A stretch of DNA of 11,988 bases from Oscillospiraceae bacterium (GTDB lineage: Bacteria; Bacillota; Clostridia; Oscillospirales; Acutalibacteraceae): assembly GCA_022508865.1 (NCBI GenBank), contig JAFLUK010000035.1, positions 1 to 11,988 of the forward strand, written 5' to 3'. Positions within the stretch are counted from its first letter, which is position 1. Every line of letters begins with the position of its first letter. Positions 6,474 to 11,988 of the stretch are shown here, in pieces. The notes beneath the pieces were generated by a model that saw nothing but the letters and a program-made list of their open reading frames with translations, did no database searches and was not told where the DNA came from. The position numbers and the translations under genes were made by a program.

Positions 6474-7640
6474 ATGGCTATTAATAAGAAGAGCTACCTG
6501 AGAAAAATAATTGCTCTTGCGCTTGCAGCAGTAATTATCTCGGCAACAGTTCTTTCAGTAGCTGCCCTCACAACAGACAGCAACGCAGCTGATAACAATG
6601 GCACAGATAAAGATACTCTTTCAACATCAGAAATTAACACAGATAATATATTGGATTTGGCAAGCATAGAGCTTGACGAAGATGATCAGGTTATAAGAAC
6701 AGATAACAACGGCATTATCAGCCTGACAATTTTAAAGGCTTTCCCTGTTACTATTAATAATAAGGGTACAAAAACCACTGTTAAAATAGCGCAGGGCACA
6801 GTTGAGGATGCTTTGAACAAAGCAAACATTACACTTGACAAAAAGGATAGTGTAACTCCTTCTTTGGAAACCAAACTGACAGAGGAAACTGTAATCAAAA
6901 TTACAGAAAGCGTTAATTTAGATATTACCCTTATGGGTGAAACCAATACATACGAAGTACCAAAGGGCACTGTAAAGGAAGCTCTTGCAGGTATTGGTGT
7001 AGAGGTTGACAGCAATGATAAACTGAATGTTTCTGAAAATGAACAGGTATATGAGGGCATGGAAATTATCTATGTTGATGTAGCTGTTAAGGAAGAAACA
7101 GAGACTTGTGTTGTAGATTATAAGACAAAGAAAGAGTACGACAGCACAATGGCCCAGGGCGAAAGCAAAATCACCAGATACGGTGTTGAGGGCGAAAAGC
7201 TTGTTACAAACCAAAATATTTACGAAGACGGCGTACTTGTTTCTTCAACAGAGATTTCCTCTGAAGTTACAAAACAGCCTGTTACACAAATAATGAAAAT
7301 CGGCACAAAAATGCCGACACCAAAGCACAGCGGTGCTCCTGCTTCATACAAGAAGATTATCACAGGCTCCGGTACAGCTTACACTGCTGCTCCCGGCTCG
7401 CTGACAGCAACCGGTGTAAAGGTCAAGGTTGGTTGTGTGGCCGTTAATCCTAATGTTATCCCATATGGCAGTAAGCTTTACATTGTTGCCACAGACGGCA
7501 GCTATGTGTACGGTTACGCAACTGCTGTTGACACAGGCGGTGCTCTTATGAACGGCTCTGCTGTAGTAGATTTATTTATGAACAGCTATGCCGACTGTGC
7601 TGCATTTGGCAGACGTGATGTAACAATTTATGTGCTTTAA
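6474..7640 (+). CDS. Secreted cell-wall protein with DUF348, G5 and 3D domains (YabE/YocH-like)
   Basis: This 388-residue exported protein is probably a peptidoglycan-active enzyme. It has a basic N-terminus and hydrophobic helix (about 9-32) ending near AAL/SNAA, so it is a signal peptide or an uncleaved anchor. Two DUF348-like repeats (about 83-125 and 147-189, each ending in a lytic-transglycosylase-style beta unit) are followed by a G5 domain (about 200-277), which binds glycans or peptidoglycan. A 3D domain (about 295-388) closes it: GTAYTAAPGSLTATGVK, VAVNPNVIPYGSKLYI, DTGG (D353) and VVDLF (D366). The 3D fold is the double-psi barrel of MltA-type lytic transglycosylases. The aspartate usual in VAVDP is asparagine here (N325). 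An AAAGGAGAG site lies about 10-12 bases upstream of ATG, slightly long spacing. The gene is monocistronic with its own promoter and terminator, and the upstream WalR-type box suggests cell-wall stress control. It resembles Bacillus YabE in architecture and YocH in the 3D domain. Confidence 0.92.
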   Translation: MAINKKSYLRKIIALALAAVIISATVLSVAALTTDSNAADNNGTDKDTLSTSEINTDNILDLASIELDEDDQVIRTDNNGIISLTILKAFPVTINNKGTKTTVKIAQGTVEDALNKANITLDKKDSVTPSLETKLTEETVIKITESVNLDITLMGETNTYEVPKGTVKEALAGIGVEVDSNDKLNVSENEQVYEGMEIIYVDVAVKEETETCVVDYKTKKEYDSTMAQGESKITRYGVEGEKLVTNQNIYEDGVLVSSTEISSEVTKQPVTQIMKIGTKMPTPKHSGAPASYKKIITGSGTAYTAAPGSLTATGVKVKVGCVAVNPNVIPYGSKLYIVATDGSYVYGYATAVDTGGALMNGSAVVDLFMNSYADCAAFGRRDVTIYVL

Positions 7641-7670
7641 AAAAGAAAGAGTTAATAGAGAATTTATATT

Positions 7671-7703
7671 CTCCGTCACTGTAAATTTCAGTGGCGGAGT
7701 TTT
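7671..7703 (+). terminator. Rho-independent terminator of the 3D/G5 gene
   Basis: An eleven-base-pair stem (CTCCGTCACTG at 7671-7681, loop TAAATTT, CAGTGGCGGAG at 7689-7699, one G-U wobble) is followed by TTTT, 30 nt past the stop codon. Confidence 0.9.
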
Positions 7704-7815
7704 CTATTTATATTATTTTATTGTTTTTACCCATTTTATACTTTTAAGAAGAAATGTATTTGCAAGGGCATGTTTACAAAAAGAAAACTGCAAAAGACCT
7801 AATATCTATTGCATT

Positions 7816-7847
7816 AAAAAATCCGCCTGCAACACAAGCAAGCGGAT
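7816..7847 (-). terminator. Terminator of mgtE
   Basis: ATCCGC (7821-7826) pairs with GCGGAT (7842-7847) and, after one mismatch, TGC pairs with GCA around a seven-base loop. On the minus strand the stem runs into six T residues (plus-strand A7816-A7821), 22 nt beyond the mgtE stop. Confidence 0.8.
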
Positions 7848-7869
7848 GGTTTTGTCTTATTATTTAATT

Positions 7870-9249
7870 CTAAAGCTGTAAAATATTTGTTGCAATGAAA
7901 AAATAAACTATCAAGCTTACTGCATCAACAATAGTTGTAATAAACGGCGATGCCATGACAGCAGGGTCAAAGCCCAGCTTGTATGCAAACATTGGCAAAC
8001 AACAACCAATAATCTTTGCAACAACAACAGTAATTGCAAGTGTAAGACATACAACAAAAGCAACCATTGTGGTAACATCAGCATTACCCAGAAGCAACAT
8101 ATCAACAAGAAGGATTTTTGCAAACGCCGCCGCAGCAAGGGATATACCACACAGCACAGCAACTCTGATTTCTTTCCATAACACTCTGATAAGGTCCTTG
8201 AACTGAATTTCCTTCAGGGAAAGAGCACGGATAACTGTAACAGACGCCTGTGAGCCTGTGTTACCCCCTGTATCCATCAGCATGGGAATAAATGCGGCAA
8301 GAGCAACAGATGCGGCAAGAGCATCTTCAAATGAGCTGATAATCATACCTGTAAAGGTGGCAGAAATCATCAACAAAAGCAACCATGGAATACGGCTGAG
8401 CCAAGTAGAAAAAATACCTATTTTAAGGTATGGCTTGTCCGTATTTGGGGTAATAGCAGCCATTTTTTGAATATCCTCTGTTGCCTCTTCCTGCATAACG
8501 TCAACAGCGTCGTCAATGGTAACAATACCCACGAGGCGGTTTTCGGTATCAACAACAGGCAAGGCAAGGAAATCATATTTTTTAATTATTGCCGCAACCT
8601 CTTCCTGGTCGGTATAAGTGTTAACTGAAATAACATTTGTGTCCATCATATCGCTTACCTTGGTATCGTCCTCGGCAAGGAGCAAATCTTTGATGGTAAC
8701 AATGCCCCGCAGTTTACTGAGGTTGTCTGCAACATAGCAGGTGTAGATTGTTTCCTTGTCAACACCTGTTCTTCTAATACGCTTTATTGCTTCTTCAGCT
8801 GTCATATCAGGACGCAAAATGACAAGCTCTGTTGTCATAATTGAACCTGCAGAGTCCTCCGGAAACTTTAGCAACGCATTAATCTGCTTTCTGTCCTCGG
8901 GAGTGCTTTGCCTTAAAATACGCTTAACAACATTTGCAGGCATTTCCTCAATCATATCAACAACATCATCAAGGAACATATCGTCCAGCACTTCTTTTAG
9001 CTCTGTATCGCTTAACGAATGGATAAGGAACTGCTGGGTGTCCTCCTCCATTTCTACAAATACATCTGCGGCAATATCCTTTGGAAGCAATCTGTATAGC
9101 ACAGGCATTTTTTCGTTTTGCAGTTCTTCAAAAATAGCCGCGATGTCAACAGGATTCATAGTGGTAAGTATGTCACGGAGTGTGGCATACCTTTTATTTT
9201 TCAGGAGATTTTCAATAGTATCCTGAAGTGTAACCTTAGCATTTTCCAT
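7870..9249 (-). CDS. mgtE: MgtE magnesium channel/transporter
   Basis: MgtE is a homodimeric Mg2+ channel of the plasma membrane; its cytosolic domains sense intracellular Mg2+ and close the pore. This 459-residue copy is full length. A helical MgtE-N domain (about 30-130, with the TPEDR...LLKFPEDSAGSIMT junction) is followed by a CBS pair (about 136-255; RGIVTIKDLL and VGIVTIDDAVDVMQEE), a plug-helix region, and five membrane helices from about 283 on. The pore signature MDTGGNTGSQASVTVIRAL (325-343) and FDPAVMASPFITTIVDA (427-443) are intact. D442 corresponds to the selectivity-filter aspartate of the Thermus protein, D432 (alignment inferred). The start ATG has GAGGAG nine bases upstream. 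That ribosome site sits in a hairpin, and the gene has a roughly 265-nt structured leader, so expression is probably metal-responsive. Confidence 0.96.
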   Translation of the reverse strand: MENAKVTLQDTIENLLKNKRYATLRDILTTMNPVDIAAIFEELQNEKMPVLYRLLPKDIAADVFVEMEEDTQQFLIHSLSDTELKEVLDDMFLDDVVDMIEEMPANVVKRILRQSTPEDRKQINALLKFPEDSAGSIMTTELVILRPDMTAEEAIKRIRRTGVDKETIYTCYVADNLSKLRGIVTIKDLLLAEDDTKVSDMMDTNVISVNTYTDQEEVAAIIKKYDFLALPVVDTENRLVGIVTIDDAVDVMQEEATEDIQKMAAITPNTDKPYLKIGIFSTWLSRIPWLLLLMISATFTGMIISSFEDALAASVALAAFIPMLMDTGGNTGSQASVTVIRALSLKEIQFKDLIRVLWKEIRVAVLCGISLAAAAFAKILLVDMLLLGNADVTTMVAFVVCLTLAITVVVAKIIGCCLPMFAYKLGFDPAVMASPFITTIVDAVSLIVYFFIATNILQL

Positions 9250-9253
9250 AGTT

Positions 9254-9289
9254 ATAGTCTCCTCTCTGTTTTCTTTGGATAAAGACTAT
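9254..9289 (-). promoter_or_regulatory. Hairpin overlapping the mgtE ribosome binding site
   Basis: On the minus strand ATAGTCT (plus 9283-9289) can pair over seven bases with AGACTAT (plus 9254-9260). The second arm includes the last AG of the GAGGAG ribosome site, and the rest of that site lies in the loop beside the stem. Formation would be expected to hinder ribosome binding. No T-run follows, so this is a translational candidate, not a terminator. Confidence 0.5.
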
Positions 9290-9497
9290 TCCCAAGGCAT
9301 ACGGAAAATCGGTTTTTCAAGTAAAATGTTCTACCCGTTGCTCTAATTTCGGTCTAAACTATAGAAAGCTGTTTTTCTACACTTTAGACCGAAATTAGCC
9401 AATCCGTTTTCGCTCTTCGGGAACAGTGGTAATATTACCTCCGGCGTCCAATTATTTCACCTCAACTTATAATAATATTGTTACTCATAGCAACAAA
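9285..9497 (-). promoter_or_regulatory. Structured mgtE leader, candidate Mg2+ riboswitch (M-box-like)
   Basis: The mgtE transcript should start near 9517, giving about 265 nt before the ATG. In order on the minus strand I see: a seven-bp hairpin (9490-9496 with 9478-9484); a GGTAATATTACC palindrome (9428-9439); TGTTCCCG (9418-9425) able to pair with CGGGTAGAACA (9327-9337, three-base bulge); a perfect 16-bp stem (9383-9398 with 9343-9358) capped by a second six-bp stem; then CCGATTTTCCGTATGCC. The CTG..CCC / GGGTnnAACA pairing and the later TATGCC recall the M-box (ykoK) aptamer, the usual Mg2+ sensor of mgtE genes. However, the canonical GGTGAGGCTCC and AGTGCTAAAGC ends of the M-box are not visible, so it is either a divergent M-box or another class. 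Boundaries are approximate. Confidence 0.5.
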
Positions 9498-9523
9498 TAA
9501 CACATTGCCATGACCTAAAGTAT

Positions 9524-9553
9524 ATTTTACACCTATTGCAAGGTTATTGTCAA
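9524..9553 (-). promoter_or_regulatory. mgtE promoter
   Basis: On the minus strand a consensus TTGACA (9548-9553) is 18 bp from TAAAAT (9524-9529). A TATACT a few bases downstream would need a 23-bp spacer and is less likely. The inferred start near 9517 defines the long leader. Confidence 0.75.
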
Positions 9554-9557
9554 TTTA

Positions 9558-9577
9558 TTTTTTGTAATTACAAAAAA
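9558..9577. promoter_or_regulatory. 20-bp perfect palindrome abutting the mgtE -35
   Basis: TTTTTTGTAA and its exact complement form a gapless 20-bp palindrome ending four bp upstream of the mgtE -35. A gapless palindrome does not make a good RNA hairpin. It could be an operator for a dimeric regulator or an AT-rich UP element. Confidence 0.5.
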
Positions 9578-9585
9578 GAACACAA

Positions 9586-9615
9586 AAACACCCGCCTGCA
9601 AGCAGGCGGGCGTTT
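9586..9615 (-). terminator. Rho-independent terminator of the X25/BIG2 protein gene
   Basis: CCCGCCTGC (9591-9599) and GCAGGCGGG (9602-9610) are complementary and the pairing extends outward to about 14 bp in total, with one G-U wobble on the minus-strand RNA. A T-rich tract (TGTTTTTGTGTTC) follows on the minus strand. It lies about 45 nt past the stop codon. Confidence 0.93.
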
Positions 9616-9658
9616 CTATTAGTTAGTCAAGATTAATTAATAGCTAAGTTAAAAACTA

Positions 9659-11911
9659 TTATTTAACTGTAATTTTAGCAACAATCTTTGCCTTTGCATT
9701 GTCTGCTGCCTTGAATGTTACCTTAGCTGTACCCTTCTTAAGAGCCTTAACTGTAACCTTCTTGCCAGACTTTACAGTTTTACCAGGAGTTACCTTAACA
9801 AGCTTCTTGCCCTTTGCATCAACTGTAATCTTGATGTTCTTGTTATAAGTATTCTTTGGATATACTGCAGGCTTAATTGTTACAGATTTCTTAACCTTTA
9901 CTTTATAAGCCTTCTTAACACCTGTAAGCTTTGTTGACTTCTGTGCACTAACAGTAACTGAGTATGTCTTCTTAACGCCTGAACCGTCCTTAGCTTTAGC
10001 TGTGATTGTAACCTTACCAGGTTTAACACCTGTAACTACACCCTTAGCTGAAACTGTAGCAATATTCTTGTTGCTTGTTGACCAAGTAACTGCTGTGTTA
10101 TCGGCATCTGCAGGAGTAACTGTTGCCTTAAGTGTTACTGTCTTGCCTGTTTTTACAGTAGCTGTACCCTTAATTGTAATTGCTTTTACAGGCTGCTTAA
10201 CTGTTACCATGCAGTTAGCTTCTGCTGTGTCGTTAGCATCTGCTGGGTTAATAGCCTTACATGTGATAGTTGCAACACCCTTCTTAAGAGCTGTAACAAC
10301 ACCGTTTTCGTCTACTGTAGCAACAGCAGCGTTGTTTGTTGACCACTCAACTGCAGCGCCTGCCTTTGTAACTTCAGGAACAAGTGTAGTTGTTTCGCCA
10401 GCATTAAGTTCAGCAGCATTCTTGTTAAGTCTTACGTCGATGTTTGGAACTACCCATGGATCAGCAACTTCACCGTTTACAAGTGTTGTATCCCATGTAC
10501 CGTCAGCGTGGAGAACATACCACTCACCGCCGTACTGCTTGGAACCACCGATTTCGTTGATGGAAACCTGATTTACATCAGGAATATAAATCATGTTGTT
10601 GAATGACTTTGTACCCTCAGGATAGATAGCGCTTTCGCCTGCATCATAGTATTCGCAAGCTACGTTAACTGTCTGATAGTTCTTGCCCCAGTTTGGAGAT
10701 GCAACGATACCTGCTTCTTCGTCAGGAGCCTGACCGCCGTCGATACCATTAGAGAAGATAATTGTTGTAACGTCTGTTGGAACGTCGATATAGTATACAT
10801 TCTTAATACCGGCGCTCTTCATTCTGTAGGACATCTGCCAACCGCCGAAGCCTTCAACATCCTTGAATTCATCAGGAATTGGGAGACTGTTGCAGTTGTC
10901 TGTGCCTTCCCACCAGTATGTACAAGCCATAGCATTGTTAAATGTATACCAGTTGTGTACTGTACCTTCGTTGTCTACAAAATCTTCCGGCATATAGAAG
11001 TAATATCTCTTTGTTTCAACGCCGGCTGCCGGTGAATAGTAACCACCATGTGATGTAATTGAGTTTGTTTCGCCCTTATCGTTTGTTGTCTGCTCAACTG
11101 AAGAAGAAGGAGTATTATCTCTCTCAACTTCAACTTCTACATCATTGATGTATGCTCTTGCAAAACCTTCTGATTCCTTGAAAGAAACCTTAACCTTTGC
11201 AGGAGCCTGAGCTTCTGTAACTTCGATTTCAGCGTTAGGACCACCAAACTTAGCATCGCCAACCAGGTTGTAGTCAGCTACGTCCCACTTACCGTTTGTT
11301 GTAACCTTGAATGTGTAAACGCCTGCTGCGATTCCTTCATAAACGATTTCAAATGTGTCATCGTCTATTTTTGTCATCTTGTTTGCTTCAGATGAAGGAT
11401 CCCATGTTACACCGTTACAGAGACCTGGGTCACCTGCTACAACGTGGAATTTCTGATCATCAGGTATTACTGGATCTGTTGGACCCTCGATAGCTGTACC
11501 GTCGATGAGAACTTCAACATAACCTGTTGTCTTACCTTCTTCTGTTGCGCCTGTGATGTGAAGAACAACCTTAACTTCTGCAACGCCTTCTGCAACATCA
11601 AAAGAAACGTTCTTGTTAGGGTCTGGAGAACCTTCAAATGTGAAGTTTACATTCCAGCTGTGATCTTCTACAACTTTGAGTTCATAGCTGCCGGGAGCCG
11701 GGTTTGCATATACTTTTGCGTATGTACCATCAGCCTGGAGAGTCATATCGTTGTTTGTATTGTCTACATCCCAGTTTGTACCGCAAAGACCATCACTACC
11801 AGCAACTGTGTAAGTGTGTGTAGCATCTTCTGCTGATACTGTAAGACCTGCAAATACGGAGCAAGCCATCAGAACTGCGAGAAGTAAGCTAACAATCTTC
11901 TTTGTTTTCAT
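9659..11911 (-). CDS. Secreted modular protein: two X25-like modules, CBM26-like region, BIG2 domains
   Basis: This 750-residue exported protein has no visible catalytic domain. A signal peptide (1-27, cut after TVSA) is followed by two related modules (about 32-137 and 154-261). Each has CG/CNG-x-W-D, a DG/DD-T turn, an aG-x-Y-x-x-K-V strand and a later tryptophan, as in X25 modules beside pullulanase and starch-binding proteins. After a Ser/Thr linker (265-289), an aromatic-rich region (about 302-390; RYYFYMPEDF, YWWEGTDNC, IIFSNGIDGG) resembles CBM26 starch-binding modules. Residues about 406-476 are unassigned. Two BIG2 Ig-like domains (about 489-572 and 574-655; VEWSTNN..VATVDENGVVTALKKG) and a lysine-rich degenerate third (661-750) end the chain. 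I see no LPXTG motif, dockerin, SLH or final membrane helix. The chosen ATG has AAAGGAGGT about ten bases upstream and starts the signal peptide; an upstream in-frame ATG at 11953 coincides with the expected transcription start and is rejected. Lysines near the C-terminus are mostly AAG, suggesting high expression. Role in alpha-glucan binding is inferred. Confidence 0.82.
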   Translation of the reverse strand: MKTKKIVSLLLAVLMACSVFAGLTVSAEDATHTYTVAGSDGLCGTNWDVDNTNNDMTLQADGTYAKVYANPAPGSYELKVVEDHSWNVNFTFEGSPDPNKNVSFDVAEGVAEVKVVLHITGATEEGKTTGYVEVLIDGTAIEGPTDPVIPDDQKFHVVAGDPGLCNGVTWDPSSEANKMTKIDDDTFEIVYEGIAAGVYTFKVTTNGKWDVADYNLVGDAKFGGPNAEIEVTEAQAPAKVKVSFKESEGFARAYINDVEVEVERDNTPSSSVEQTTNDKGETNSITSHGGYYSPAAGVETKRYYFYMPEDFVDNEGTVHNWYTFNNAMACTYWWEGTDNCNSLPIPDEFKDVEGFGGWQMSYRMKSAGIKNVYYIDVPTDVTTIIFSNGIDGGQAPDEEAGIVASPNWGKNYQTVNVACEYYDAGESAIYPEGTKSFNNMIYIPDVNQVSINEIGGSKQYGGEWYVLHADGTWDTTLVNGEVADPWVVPNIDVRLNKNAAELNAGETTTLVPEVTKAGAAVEWSTNNAAVATVDENGVVTALKKGVATITCKAINPADANDTAEANCMVTVKQPVKAITIKGTATVKTGKTVTLKATVTPADADNTAVTWSTSNKNIATVSAKGVVTGVKPGKVTITAKAKDGSGVKKTYSVTVSAQKSTKLTGVKKAYKVKVKKSVTIKPAVYPKNTYNKNIKITVDAKGKKLVKVTPGKTVKSGKKVTVKALKKGTAKVTFKAADNAKAKIVAKITVK

Positions 11912-11957
11912 TTCTGAAAAACCTCCTTTAATATTTTGCATAATTAAACGCATATAT

Positions 11958-11987
11958 ATTATAGTCTTTTTGGGGGCTCTTTTTCAA
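11958..11987 (-). promoter_or_regulatory. Promoter of the X25/BIG2 protein gene
   Basis: On the minus strand TTGAAA (11982-11987) is 18 bp from a perfect TATAAT (11958-11963). The start of transcription falls near 11951, leaving a leader of about 40 nt that carries the AAAGGAGGT site (11921-11929). Any operator upstream lies beyond the window. Confidence 0.8.
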
Positions 11988-11988
11988 T

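Noticed and set aside
7630..7881. 83-residue + strand open frame after the 3D/G5 gene
   Set aside because: It starts inside the 3D/G5 gene, runs through two terminators, has no ribosome site and has AT-driven composition.
9250..9520. Cobalamin, TPP or c-di-AMP (ydaO) riboswitch before mgtE
   Set aside because: None of their hallmark strings is present in the leader; only M-box-like elements are partly matched.
10002..10571. 189-residue open frame on the + strand inside the X25/BIG2 gene
   Set aside because: It is a shadow of a gene with strong codon bias on the other strand: low-complexity Val/Thr/Ala content, no ribosome site and no family resemblance.
11912..11953. Upstream in-frame ATG (MRLIM...) for the X25/BIG2 protein
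   Set aside because: It coincides with the predicted transcription start, has no ribosome site and would put 14 residues ahead of a clean signal peptide; the ATG at 11911 has an ideal AAAGGAGGT.
1..11988. CRISPR array, transposon or phage system
   Set aside because: No regularly spaced repeats, transposase, integrase or phage-like proteins are present; all long frames are accounted for by chromosomal housekeeping and envelope genes.

Overview
The window reads as chromosomal DNA from a low-GC, Gram-positive Clostridia member, most likely an Oscillospiraceae/Ruminococcus-like gut bacterium. The grounds are the clostridial 5S rRNA end, strong AGGAGG-type ribosome binding sites, sigma-A promoters with TGn-extended -10 boxes, short intergenic regions closed by hairpin terminators, and the protein families (LCP, 3D/G5, MgtE, and a secreted protein whose modules resemble starch-binding domains). 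I see no IS element, phage gene, CRISPR array or tRNA. This is mostly core and cell-envelope chromosome, not an accessory island.

Layout. (1) 1-234: the last ~52 nt of a 5S rRNA on the + strand with its terminator, facing lepA. (2) 235-5901: four genes on the minus strand. lepA (elongation factor 4) and an LCP-family wall glycopolymer transferase each have their own promoter. A CPA2-type cation/proton antiporter and a PHP-family histidinol-phosphatase-like enzyme are 40 nt apart and probably form one operon. (3) 5902-6473: a 572-nt divergent intergenic region with three operator-like elements: a 26-bp inverted repeat, a direct repeat matching the WalR consensus, and a 17-bp dyad just upstream of a strong promoter. 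(4) 6474-7640: a + strand secreted cell-wall protein (DUF348-DUF348-G5-3D, YabE/YocH-like). (5) 7870-9249: mgtE magnesium channel on the minus strand, behind a ~265-nt structured leader that looks like a metal-sensing riboswitch related to the M-box. (6) 9659-11911: a minus-strand secreted modular protein with two X25-like modules, a CBM26-like region and C-terminal Ig-like (BIG2) domains, with a promoter at the right edge.

Themes. Three products act on or in the cell wall or outside the cell (LCP transferase, 3D/G5 protein, X25/BIG2 protein) and two handle ions (antiporter, MgtE). The most notable observations are regulatory: the mgtE leader, with competing helices and a possible Shine-Dalgarno-sequestering hairpin, and the WalR-type box plus palindromes upstream of the 3D/G5 gene, whose Bacillus relative yocH is a WalR target. 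Assignments rest on reading motifs by eye; no database or folding program was run.
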